A stretch of 36,410 nucleotides of DNA, taken from Bacteroidales bacterium (lineage in GTDB: Bacteria > Bacteroidota > Bacteroidia > Bacteroidales > UBA10428). Both the position numbers and the translations under genes were made by a program. Position 1 is the stretch's first letter. Each line of letters opens with the position of its first letter. The stretch is taken from contig DAOUOU010000002.1 of NCBI GenBank assembly GCA_030626465.1, positions 1 to 36,410 of the forward strand, given 5' to 3'. Positions 9,028 through 17,500 of the stretch are shown in pieces. Under the pieces are notes generated by a model. The model did no database searches, had not been told where the DNA came from, and saw only the letters and a list, made by a program, of their open reading frames with translations.

Positions 9028-9399
9028 TCAAACGACACTTGTTCTGAAAGTCAGTCTTAACAGGTTATCGATCTGTAAAAGAATGATAATAGAAAAAATG
9101 AGAATAGAAGCTGGAATAAAAATACTCTCCGGATTTTGCAGATTAGTACCCAGGCTGTTTAACAGATCATAATTGTTGTGTTTAAAAAAAGATATATAAC
9201 CAGTCGGAAACAACAAGGCCGATATAGTTAAAAAGATCCATGATAACTTAAGGTTTTTGCTTCGTTTTTGTTTTAATGCCTGAGCAAAAGTAACTTTTTG
9301 CATGACCTTATCTTCAAAGCTCCTGTTGGGCAAATCAAGCAGACTTTTACCTATGAGCTTCTTAAAGCTATATTCTGTCTTTTCACTTTCTTTAATCAT
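9028..9399 (-). CDS. Two-helix membrane protein in the ECF sigma cluster
   Basis: This 123-residue protein has a soluble N-terminal part of about 48 residues (with SLLDLPNRSFEDKVMQKV) and two membrane segments, about 50-70 and 92-110. It starts 10 bases after the sigma factor stop on the same strand. The layout of a soluble N-terminus followed by membrane helices directly downstream of an ECF sigma gene fits an anti-sigma-like regulator. However, I cannot see a classical ZAS (HxxxCxxC) or other known anti-sigma motif. The role is inferred from position only. Confidence 0.75.
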   Translation of the reverse strand: MIKESEKTEYSFKKLIGKSLLDLPNRSFEDKVMQKVTFAQALKQKRSKNLKLSWIFLTISALLFPTGYISFFKHNNYDLLNSLGTNLQNPESIFIPASILIFSIIILLQIDNLLRLTFRTSVV

Positions 9400-9409
9400 G
9401 ATGGTTAAT

Positions 9410-9961
9410 CTAATGAATCAAACTTACAGATTTATTTAACCTGGCTGCAAAATTTTTCCTGGCTCTGTAGAGTATCACTTTTACATTTGGTACCGATAGA
9501 TCAGTTATTTTACTTATTTCTTCATTTTTCATCTCTTCAAGATAGTAAAGCCTTAACAACAGGCTTTCATGATCGTTGAGTTTATTCAGAATGTTATTGA
9601 TCATCTCTTTTTGTTCTTCTTCGTGAAGATGTTCAATTGCTTCCGGTTCCATTTTTATTTGTTCATCAGGTATTTGTTCATCATCCAGATCCAAAAACTT
9701 TGGTTTTTTTTTCCTGGCTCTTTTTAGCGATTCATTTACAACAATTTTATAGAACCAGGTTGAAAATTTGGCTTTCCTCTTAAATTTTTTAAGATTTTGG
9801 AAAGCCTTTAAAAATCCATCTTGCACAACCTCTTCAGCAACAAGATCTGCCCCTGTAATGCCTCTTGCAATGGTAAATGCCATGTTCTTGTATTTTTCAA
9901 CAAGATACCTGTAAGAGTTAATATCACCCTGAAGAACTTGCTGGATGTATAGTTCATCCAT
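9410..9961 (-). CDS. ECF-family RNA polymerase sigma factor
   Basis: This 183-residue protein has sigma region 2 at about 20-90 (YRYLVEKYKNMAFTIARGI, then EEVVQDGFLKAFQNL and FSTWFYKIVVNESLKRARKKK) and region 4 at about 125-175 (LLRLYYLEEMKNEEISKI, then SVPNVKVILYRARKNF). It directs RNA polymerase to a dedicated promoter set. Its ATG overlaps the stop of the upstream membrane gene as TAATG, implying translational coupling. No target promoter consensus could be derived here. Bacteroidota ECF factors are often controlled by a cognate membrane anti-sigma protein; the flanking membrane proteins are the candidates. Confidence 0.93.
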   Translation of the reverse strand: MDELYIQQVLQGDINSYRYLVEKYKNMAFTIARGITGADLVAEEVVQDGFLKAFQNLKKFKRKAKFSTWFYKIVVNESLKRARKKKPKFLDLDDEQIPDEQIKMEPEAIEHLHEEEQKEMINNILNKLNDHESLLLRLYYLEEMKNEEISKITDLSVPNVKVILYRARKNFAARLNKSVSLIH

Positions 9962-10308
9962 TAATTTCTCGGATTAGTAAACTTCAAACTTATGAAATGA
10001 TTCAATACCAAACTGATTCCTCCAAACAATAATATCATGGTGAAATACGAAGCTACTTCGTTTATGATAGTATATTCTGTCATAAGGTATCCAAAGAAAA
10101 TACCAAAAGCAATACCAATAGATAAGACACCGATTTTGAGTGCCTGCAGAGGTCGTCCGGATTTGGCATTTTTCAATTCGATTCCTTTTTCAATCATCGC
10201 CATTCTCTCCTGATGTCTTGATCTGTAGTAAAAAAAGAGCGATAAAACAATGGCCGCAAAAAAAGCCAGGGGAACCAAGACACTTTCAAGTCCATTTAAA
10301 ATTTCCAT
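9961..10308 (-). CDS. Small membrane protein, DUF6249-like
   Basis: This 115-residue protein has an N-terminal membrane segment (about 10-27), a basic cytoplasmic linker containing RSRHQERMAMIEKGIEL, and two further segments (about 60-77 and 86-105). The linker sequence resembles the DUF6249 family as I recall it; that call is from memory. It is the first gene of the ECF cluster, with its stop overlapping the sigma start by one base (TAATG). The co-translation suggests a role in sensing or in holding the sigma factor at the membrane, which is inference. Confidence 0.8.
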   Translation of the reverse strand: MEILNGLESVLVPLAFFAAIVLSLFFYYRSRHQERMAMIEKGIELKNAKSGRPLQALKIGVLSIGIAFGIFFGYLMTEYTIINEVASYFTMILLFGGISLVLNHFISLKFTNPRN

Positions 10309-10613
10309 AATTTTGATTTTTAAATTAATTATTTGTTTCCGTACTATTTGATGCAGGAACCTGCAAAATGGTTACAACAATTTTTATCTGGAATTATAAT
10401 TTATTTTTACTGTCAGGTTCAATAGATATCTTCAGAAATTAAAGGATGAGCATGAGTAAAGATTTGTTCGATATCGAACGCCTTGAGTCCAAAACCGGTC
10501 AACTTTATCGGTAAGTTATGCTGTAATGTTTATTGTAAACCGCAGGATTTAAATGCTTTATAGTTTTTGGCATAATAGCTGTAAATATCTGTCAAAACCA
10601 AAGAACCAAAATC
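10309..10613. other. Divergent spacer with palindromes and a 22-codon open frame
   Basis: This 305-base region separates the leftward ECF cluster from the rightward exported-protein gene. It holds an inverted repeat TGCAGG-AA-CCTGCA (10352-10365), 44 bases upstream of the ECF cluster start. It also holds a 22-codon frame at 10446-10514 (+), preceded by AAAGG and encoding MSKDLFDIERLESKTGQLYR from its second ATG. I do not recognise the peptide. It may be a leader, a gene relic or chance. No exact TAnnTTTG box was found for either gene. Confidence 0.5.
10466..10479. repeat. 14-bp perfect palindrome GTTCGATATCGAAC
   Basis: This self-complementary 14-mer lies inside the 22-codon frame, 134 bases upstream of the 10614 start. 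A perfect palindrome of this length is typical of a dimeric repressor site, but no regulator is identified and coincidence is possible. Confidence 0.4.
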
Positions 10614-11057
10614 ATGAAAACTATTTATAAGGTCCCGATACTATCGGGGATGCTATTGTTGATTGTGGCAGGTATTATTTGTTCAAGACTGAATGCGCAA
10701 ACAATTATTAGCATCGAATCATCGTCCGACAGCACGATTATCGTGAAGATACAGGATAAGGTGTTTACCGATAAACCACAAAAATTAATTCTTATCCTTG
10801 ACAGTACCCAACTGACATATCGGTTGTCTGAAGTAGGGGATCTGGCATTGGAATATTCCCAACAATCCAGTACTTATATCAGATCTTCAATTATCTGTTC
10901 GAATACTAAAAGATCTGAAATTGGTAAAAAGGATAGCAATAGAATGGAAGATCTGAATTATGCTATCATAGCAGAAGAAACAGAAGATGAAGATGATGTA
11001 GTGCTTGAAGACTGGATGTTCAATCATAAAGAATGGCTGGTTGAAAAAGAAAACTAG
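10614..11057 (+). CDS. Small exported protein of unknown function
   Basis: This 147-residue protein has a signal peptide (MKTIYKV, a hydrophobic core to about residue 25, likely cleavage after LNAQ). The mature part has a short beta-rich region (TIISIESSSDSTIIVKIQDK, then KLILILDSTQLTYRL) and a very acidic stretch near the C-terminus (EETEDEDDVVLEDWM). I recognise no domain. The codons for residues 7-12 contain a 15-bp near-palindrome. It lies between the ECF cluster, which is divergent, and the histidine kinase on its own strand. Confidence 0.7.
   Translation: MKTIYKVPILSGMLLLIVAGIICSRLNAQTIISIESSSDSTIIVKIQDKVFTDKPQKLILILDSTQLTYRLSEVGDLALEYSQQSSTYIRSSIICSNTKRSEIGKKDSNRMEDLNYAIIAEETEDEDDVVLEDWMFNHKEWLVEKEN
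10634..10648. repeat. CCCGATA-C-TATCGGG palindrome inside a signal-peptide coding region
   Basis: Two perfect 7-base arms surround one base, within codons 7-12 of the exported protein. From memory, palindromes built on CCCGATA/TATCGGG are highly repeated in some Bacteroidota genomes. Only this copy occurs in the window, so its repeat status is not shown here. Confidence 0.5.
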
Positions 11058-11068
11058 ATATAAAAACC

Positions 11069-11230
11069 ATGAAATACAGTAAAATTCCAACTTACATTTG
11101 GCTATACACAATTCTTTTTATAGAATGGATTGAATTCATGAGCTGGTTGTTTCGCATGAATGCAGAAAACATGCGTTATTCATGTTGTTATCAAGTAATA
11201 TATTTCAGAGCTTGTGCTGGCAATAAATAA
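11069..11230 (+). CDS. Possible 53-residue hydrophobic small protein
   Basis: An ATG 11 bases after the preceding stop opens a 53-codon frame beginning MKYSKIPTYIWLYTILFIEW. Residues about 8-29 are hydrophobic enough for a single membrane segment. The C-terminal half (cysteines, aromatics) looks less like a normal protein. The close spacing favours co-transcription with the 10614 gene, but there is no independent evidence of coding. The following 180 bases, to the kinase start, contain only its candidate promoter. Confidence 0.28.
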   Translation: MKYSKIPTYIWLYTILFIEWIEFMSWLFRMNAENMRYSCCYQVIYFRACAGNK

Positions 11231-11351
11231 GACATTCGTTTTATCCTAAACAATACCTTTTACTTTCCCACATTATTTCTCAGGTCATACCAGAATTAGT
11301 TCCCCGGACCTTACTATACCCTGCTTATACAAGTGCCGGAAATAATATTAC

Positions 11352-11384
11352 TTTTGTTTTTCAGGTAGTTAATTCATATCTTTA
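11352..11384 (+). promoter_or_regulatory. Candidate promoter of the histidine kinase
   Basis: TTTTG at 11352-11356 is followed, after 20 bases, by TATCTTTA at 11377-11384, one base off the Bacteroidota -7 consensus TAnnTTTG. The kinase ATG is 25 bases further on. Spacing and position fit the known -33/-7 rule. Confidence 0.4.
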
Positions 11385-11409
11385 AATAGACCAGATCATT
11401 ATCCAGCCA

Positions 11410-12831
11410 ATGAGAAAATTGTGGAATTTCGTTTCCTTCCTTGGAATAGAAGAGAAAGATGCAAGTCTGGAGCAAAGAACACTGATTCTTAGTAATCAGC
11501 TCAATTTCATAATGTTTACCATAATGCTATGCTTACTGGTATTTCTATCCGTAATGCGTATTATTGAAGACAGCACACTTGGTATAGGTTCGTTAAGAGT
11601 TTTATTGTTGCTGATCATAAATCTTATCAACCTGTTTTTAGCCTATTTCAAATTCCCGAATTTTAGCAAAATTTCACTCATTTTTTTACCTCCTTTAATA
11701 TTTTTGATATTTCCAACATTAATAGGGTTTGTTGAGGAAGAAAGTTTCAGTTATTACCCGTTTATATTAATTGCTTCTTCAGTACTTCCTCAATTAATAC
11801 TTGTCCCGGACAAAGACAAGATTCTCTATCGAATCTCTTTGGTCTACTATGGATTACTCATACTATTTATTGAAAAATTACTTATCTGGTTTATGCCAGA
11901 GACTTTCGAGATTGTTAAAATAATTGAAGGATTTTATGTTTATTTCAAAGTTGCACAGATAGCCATTTTTATTTTTCTGCAATTTGCTGTTTTCTACCTC
12001 AGGAAACTAAATATTAGATTTGAACAGGACGTAAATGAAAAAAATAAGACTCTTGATACTCAAAACGAAGAGTTAAGACTTGCTCTTGAACGATTGAAAG
12101 TAACACAGCAACAATTGATTCAATTAGAAAAAATGTCAGCCATTGGAACTCTTACTTCCGGAGTTGCACACGAAATTAACAACCCATTAAATTTTATTTC
12201 AGGAGGATTGGACCTGATTAATGATAGCGGCATCAGGAACGATTTAAGAAAAAACACCAAATCTATGGCGGATCTGAATTCAGCTATTCAGATTATAAGG
12301 GAGGGAGTGATCAGGGCCACCAAGATTGTTGATGCTCTGATGAATTTTTCCTATAAAGATGACTCAGTTTTGCAACACATGGATATTCATCAGATAATTG
12401 AAAGTACTCTGTTGTTTTGTAATGCTAATCTTCCTGCAAATATTTCAGTTGTTAAAGAATACCATTTAAAATATGAAGTACCAGTATACCAGGATAAGTT
12501 GCACCAGGTATTTTTTAATATCATCGAGAATGCTATTGCTTCCATACGTGGCAAAAAAGCTTATAACAAGGAAACAATAAAAATAACTACCAGATCTGTT
12601 GTCGATGAGACCGGTAAAAGAGCTATAATAGAGATTGAAAACACAGGCCCTCAAATACCTGATGACTTGATTAATAAATTATTTGATCCGTTTTTTACTA
12701 CCAAAGATCCTGGAGAGGGAACTGGCTTGGGATTATCCATTGCATATTCCTTCATTAAAGAGCATAATGGGTCGTTGCGTGCAGAAAATGTTAAACAGGG
12801 TGTAAGATTTACTATTGAATTACCAATCTAA
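11410..12831 (+). CDS. Membrane-bound sensor histidine kinase
   Basis: This 473-residue protein has about six hydrophobic membrane segments in residues 28-200, which form the sensor. A coiled coil follows (about 205-240), then the dimerisation/phosphoacceptor helix with SGVAHEINNPLNFISGG (H254). The ATPase domain has its N box at about 370-385 (NIIENAIAS) and glycine boxes DPFFTTKDPGEGTGLGLSI at about 423-441, both intact. It should autophosphorylate from ATP at H254 and pass the phosphate to a response regulator. None is encoded beside it, so it is an orphan kinase here. The ligand is unknown. A candidate promoter precedes it and a terminator follows 70 bases after the stop. Confidence 0.92.
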   Translation: MRKLWNFVSFLGIEEKDASLEQRTLILSNQLNFIMFTIMLCLLVFLSVMRIIEDSTLGIGSLRVLLLLIINLINLFLAYFKFPNFSKISLIFLPPLIFLIFPTLIGFVEEESFSYYPFILIASSVLPQLILVPDKDKILYRISLVYYGLLILFIEKLLIWFMPETFEIVKIIEGFYVYFKVAQIAIFIFLQFAVFYLRKLNIRFEQDVNEKNKTLDTQNEELRLALERLKVTQQQLIQLEKMSAIGTLTSGVAHEINNPLNFISGGLDLINDSGIRNDLRKNTKSMADLNSAIQIIREGVIRATKIVDALMNFSYKDDSVLQHMDIHQIIESTLLFCNANLPANISVVKEYHLKYEVPVYQDKLHQVFFNIIENAIASIRGKKAYNKETIKITTRSVVDETGKRAIIEIENTGPQIPDDLINKLFDPFFTTKDPGEGTGLGLSIAYSFIKEHNGSLRAENVKQGVRFTIELPI

Positions 12832-12900
12832 ACAGGGGTAATGAGTAAATAGAAAATACAAACCTGAATTTGTATTACTTATTGGTTGCTTTGTTCAATT

Positions 12901-12940
12901 GCCTGTTTGTACCCGTCTGATATCTAAAACAGGCTTTTTT
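12901..12940 (+). terminator. Rho-independent terminator after the histidine kinase
   Basis: The arms GCCTGTTT (12901-12908) and AAACAGGC (12927-12934) form an 8-bp stem with an 18-base loop, followed by six T residues (12935-12940). It is directed rightward and ends the kinase transcript. There is no matching T-run on the minus strand. Confidence 0.75.
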
Positions 12941-12946
12941 GAAGAC

Positions 12947-13038
12947 CTATCTGTCTTCATCATTTTCCAATGCCTTGTTCAGAAGGCTTTCCGGAAGATT
13001 CTTTTTAGCTTTAACGTCCTATAACCAGCTGATAATTT
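12947..13038 (-). pseudogene. Decayed second copy of the rmuC 3' end
   Basis: Minus-strand bases 13015-12947 read V-K-A then KKNLPESLLNKALENDEDR and stop. The C-terminus of the intact RmuC encoded just upstream (13192-14496) reads KKTLPGNLLSSALDTEDG. In another frame, 13038-13024 read KLSAG, matching KLSTG of intact RmuC about 20 residues before the shared tail; the intervening segment is deleted. The two copies match at protein level but have diverged strongly at DNA level. This is therefore an old duplicate, or the stump of an original gene replaced by a foreign one. The bases from 13039 to the rmuC stop show no further similarity that I can see. No annotated gene covers it. Confidence 0.7.
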
Positions 13039-13191
13039 TGCCACAGGCATTTATTGTTGAGAAATTGTTAAAAACAATTATTATTCTGGATTATTCCGGC
13101 ATCTTTTTTTAATTGAAATGTTGGACTTACTGATTATTTAAACAGAGTCTTATATCTTGAATAGTATTAATATGAGTAATGATTAAGCTAA

Positions 13192-14496
13192 TTAATCTGA
13201 TGAGGAGCCGTCTTCTGTATCCAGGGCACTGCTTAACAAATTACCCGGTAATGTTTTTTTTGTTTTCACACCAAGTTCCTTAATATTTTGTGCCCTTTTT
13301 ATCAGATTACCTTTGCCGGTAGAGAGCTTATTCATGGAAGCTTCGTAGCTTTTTTGTGTTTGTTTAATTTTATTTCCAACATCATTTAAGTCTTCGATAA
13401 GACCAACGAATTTATCATATAATTCGCCACCCTGTCGTGCAATTTCAAATACATTTCTATTCTGATATTCTTGTTTCCAAAGGCTTTCAATCATTTTAAG
13501 TACTGCCACAAGATTTGTCGGGCTTATCAGCAGGATCCTTTTTTCGTATGCGTATGACCAGAGCTGTGGTTCGTTCTGAATGGCAAGTAAATAAGCGGGT
13601 TCAACAGGCATAAACATGACTACAAAATCCAGAGTTTTGATTTCTTCAATATCTTGGTAATTCTTAGAATAAAGCTCGTTAATATGGTTTTTAACAGATG
13701 CAAGATGTTCTTTCAAAGCAGCCTTGCGTAAGGATTCATCTTCAGCTGCAATATAATTATCGTAAGCGGTCAGGGTGACTTTCGAGTCTATTACAATACT
13801 TCGCTCTCCTGGGTAATGTACAATAACATCTGATTGAAATCTTTTCTTATCCTCTACGGTGAAAGAATCCTGCACTGTGTATTCGAGCCCCTTTCTTAAT
13901 CCTGTACGTTCCAGAATACTTTCCAGAATAACTTCTCCCCAGTTGCCTAGTGTTTTTGATTCGCCTTTCAAAGCTTTGGTTAGTGAACTGGCCTCTTTGC
14001 TTATTTGCTGATTCAATTCGGCAAGACGTTTTACTTCTTCTTTCAGTGAAAAGCGTTGTTGAGCCTCTTTGTCGTAAGTTTCTTCTACTTTCTTTTCAAA
14101 CTCTTTTATCCGTTCATTCAAAGGTTTTAAAATCTGATCCAGATTTGTTTTATTCTGCTCAGTGAACTTTTTTGATTTTTCTTCCAGGATTTCGTTGGCC
14201 AGATTCCGAAATTCGGTAGTGAATTTTTCTCTGATTTCAAGCATTTCCTGTTTTTGTTCCTGTAGCCTGATAGTAAGATTTTTAATCTCAGTTTCTTTGG
14301 AGCTGTGTTGCGCATTAAGAGCAAACAACACTTCTTCTTTCTTGTTTAGTTCAGCTTTCAACTCCTCTAATTGCCGAAGAAAGATTGTATTCTTTTCAGA
14401 TGAAGTCTGCCGAATAGATTCACTTTTCGATCGAAAAACAATCCAGCCTGTTACAGATGCAATAACTAATCCTGAAAGAAAATATACAAGTTCCAT
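13192..14496 (-). CDS. rmuC: DNA recombination protein RmuC
   Basis: This 434-residue protein has an N-terminal membrane anchor (LVYFLSGLVIASVTGWIVF), a long coiled coil (about 30-160) and the RmuC nuclease-like domain (about 165-400). Visible marks are LGNWGEVILESILERTGL, then FQSDVIVHYPGERSIVIDSKV, the PD-(D/E)xK-type core, and FMPVEPAYLLAIQ. In E. coli, RmuC limits recombination at inverted repeats; the mechanism is not well established. It begins 24 bases after the large outer-membrane gene on the same strand, so the two probably form an operon. A degenerate copy of its 3' end lies downstream. Confidence 0.93.
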   Translation of the reverse strand: MELVYFLSGLVIASVTGWIVFRSKSESIRQTSSEKNTIFLRQLEELKAELNKKEEVLFALNAQHSSKETEIKNLTIRLQEQKQEMLEIREKFTTEFRNLANEILEEKSKKFTEQNKTNLDQILKPLNERIKEFEKKVEETYDKEAQQRFSLKEEVKRLAELNQQISKEASSLTKALKGESKTLGNWGEVILESILERTGLRKGLEYTVQDSFTVEDKKRFQSDVIVHYPGERSIVIDSKVTLTAYDNYIAAEDESLRKAALKEHLASVKNHINELYSKNYQDIEEIKTLDFVVMFMPVEPAYLLAIQNEPQLWSYAYEKRILLISPTNLVAVLKMIESLWKQEYQNRNVFEIARQGGELYDKFVGLIEDLNDVGNKIKQTQKSYEASMNKLSTGKGNLIKRAQNIKELGVKTKKTLPGNLLSSALDTEDGSSSD

Positions 14497-14520
14497 TTTA
14501 TTGCAGATATTATTAATTAA

Positions 14521-17500
14521 CTAAAAGTCGAGACTTAAGGAAAGGTAAAAAACTCTTGGTAATACTTGCATATTTTCTATTCCCCATGCCCAGTCCAAAC
14601 GTATAAAGTAACCAAAAAGCTGAGAACGAACTCCAAATCCATACCCAGCAACAATAGGTTCTCTGTCAGCATCAATCTCTATCTCAATAGGGCCTTGTGT
14701 AATTATATCATTGTCATATGCGTTTTCTCCAGACCAGGGATGTTGACCTGACCAGGCTGTGCCGATATCAAAAAAACCAACTGCCTGAAAATTCTGTAAG
14801 AACGCATTGCTTAAAGGATGATTGGCTAAATATCGAATAACAGGCCATCGAATTTCAGTATTGATAAGAGCAAAACTATGACCATTCCTAATATTCTGTG
14901 AAAAACCTCTCATATTGGTTGCAACTGCCTGATAGGCATAATTCTGTTCTTCATCAATTCGGATTTCGCTAAGCGGTATAAAGGTCGGGATTTTATGAGG
15001 GGTAACATTTGTCCAGTTATCAACTCCTCCCATGTAATATATCAAACGACTACTTCCAAAAGATGTACTTGTTGCAAATCGACTTGCCCAGATTAGATTA
15101 CGATGCAATACAACATAATGCCTTATATCCAGGCCAGCAACAAACAGATAGTCAAACTTGTCATTCAATTGCTGGTAATACTCTCCAAATATTTTAAAAC
15201 GAGTACCTCCATAGAGATTTAACCCAAGGGACCGTGTGTTGTCGAAAATATATTCGCCCTTTAATCTTGTCCAAAATTTTTGAGCATTAGGTTTATCAAG
15301 AGTTTGAAAGAGATTTACATAATCAATAAGATAAACATTTTTATCTGTTCTCAAACCAACGGTAGTTACAAATGATGTTACCTGAGAAAATGGATAACGG
15401 GTTATCACAGACAGCTCGTTTGTGATTGTTTTTACCAGCTGACTATTATCTTGTCCGGAGTAATGTTTGAAGGCTTGTCGGTGAAATACATATTGCTTGT
15501 CAGTTCGACTTTTCAGATTTTCAAAACTAATAAGGTACTCACTGCTTTGAAAATCAAGGGGCAGTCTTATACCAGCGGTTATCTTATAATCTTCAAAAAG
15601 ATCGTGTGTACCAACTTTAAACAATAGATTTATTCCCGGATTAAAGTAAACAGCCCCACCTGTGAATGCCTGGTAGGATTCGCTGAGAAAACTAAAATCG
15701 ATTTGACTGACAATGTAGTTTTGATAGAATGCTTTTTGGTATATTCTTACTTTCTCCTCTTCTTCAACAGTATTCTCAACAATTCTAATATTCAGATTTT
15801 CTTCTTTCAGCTTGCTGTTGTAAAAGTTAATTCTTTCGATCTCAAAAATATAATTGTTTATATCAATTTCAGATTCGGAAAACTTGATGGTATCACCACC
15901 ATAAAGGAGCATATCATTAGTGATAGAATCGATAGCTAATTCAATGGTTACAATACTTCGGATACTATCTTTTAAAGTCAATTTTTGAGTTTTGGATTTG
16001 CGATAATCTGTTGGGACCGGTTCATCACTGAGAAGATCACTACTGTCAAAGTTTCTATGATACATATAATACCGACCATTTTTGAAAATAATTTCTGCGG
16101 CCGTACCGGTTTTTTGATTATAGTCATGATCAATGATATTGCGCGGATAATTAGTAACCGGGTTTGTAATAGCATAGTATTTGTAATGTATAGCTGTATC
16201 AACATAATTTATGCTGCTATCAAATTTTGAATAGTATTTGTTGATAATACCACTTTTATCGCTAAGAGATAAAAAATTATTCCTTCCTATTTCTAATGGT
16301 TGAGTTTTATTAACATACTTATTATCAGAAAGACGCATGAGTTGATCGTCTTTCTTTGAATAGTCATAAATAAAGAGATCTTTTGTTAATGCCATTTTCG
16401 GATCAGCTGAAGACACACTTAGCGAATCTGATCTTCGATCGGAACTAAAGATTATTTGCTGCGAATTATTAATAAACCTCGGATGAAAATCATTTGCGAT
16501 GTCATTTGTCACCTGGAAGTTGCTGCCAGCGGCAATATTATGTACATAAATATCTGTCTTTCCTTCTTTTACAGCAGATAATACCAACAGGGTTCCGTCG
16601 TGTGAAAATGAAAAGCCGAGGATTTTTTCAAAGTAAAGAAGGTTACGTGTTTGCAGTTTTTTCTCGCCAAAAGTATAATAATACAATTTCAGGCCACCCT
16701 TTTCTTCTATAATGAAGGTAAGAATTCTTCCTGAAGGATGCCAGGCTAAAACCGGGTAAGAGTAATCAGTAATTTGTTCAAGTTTATGTTCTCTTTTAAG
16801 AATTTTATCCTTCTTGCCTGTTTCGAGATTATGAATCCATATTTTATACTGCCCCATCTGATTTGTCACATATGCAATATATTTACTGTTTGGATTGATT
16901 TTAATTTGCTGGTACACTCTTTTCTTATGTGGACGTTCTTCAAGTAACCCTGTTTGAGGAATACTTTCAGTACTGGCATAGTTTGAGTAAACATCAGTAT
17001 AATAAGAATGCCAGTCGCGGGAAATATCTTTTAAGGAAGCTCCTATTACATAAAGGAATCCGATATTAGCATTCTTATTAATCTTTGTAAGATAAAGTAT
17101 ACTGGGTATGACAGTTTCCCCATACACTTCTGCAATGTAGCGCCAAAAAGAATGTCCGGCATACTTTGCATCTTCACCTACCAGTCGGCTAAACTTTTTG
17201 TATTTGCCACTAAGCACACCATCCTTTACCCTGTTTTCAGTCTCAAAATTCCATTCTTTTGAAATGTATGCCACCAGTCCGTCAATATACCAATCAGGCA
17301 GATTGATAAGAGTAGAACTGGCAACATTCGATCTGAAGTTTAGTCCGTAAATCATCTCATTTACCAATACTTTAGCTATAGATGCTGATATTTGCTGTTC
17401 AAGTTTACTATAATCACCTTCGAAAAAAAGAAATACCTTATTGCGATCTACTTTTGTCAAACCACCTATATTATTATCTACTTTTCCTGTTACTAATCCA

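Noticed and set aside
13063..13079. AATTGTT-AAA-AACAATT inverted repeat as an rmuC terminator
   Set aside because: The stem is almost entirely A/T and has no T-run at the right place on the minus strand.
14162..14524. 120-residue plus-strand frame opposite rmuC
   Set aside because: It is a shadow of the RmuC coiled coil; its cysteine- and serine-rich composition is typical of antisense readings of coiled-coil genes.
17300..17400. Loss of HExxH in the peptidase-MA-like region as a novel inactivation
   Set aside because: I recall related Bacteroidota proteins with the same VL-NEM replacement, so it is probably a family trait and not a local mutation.
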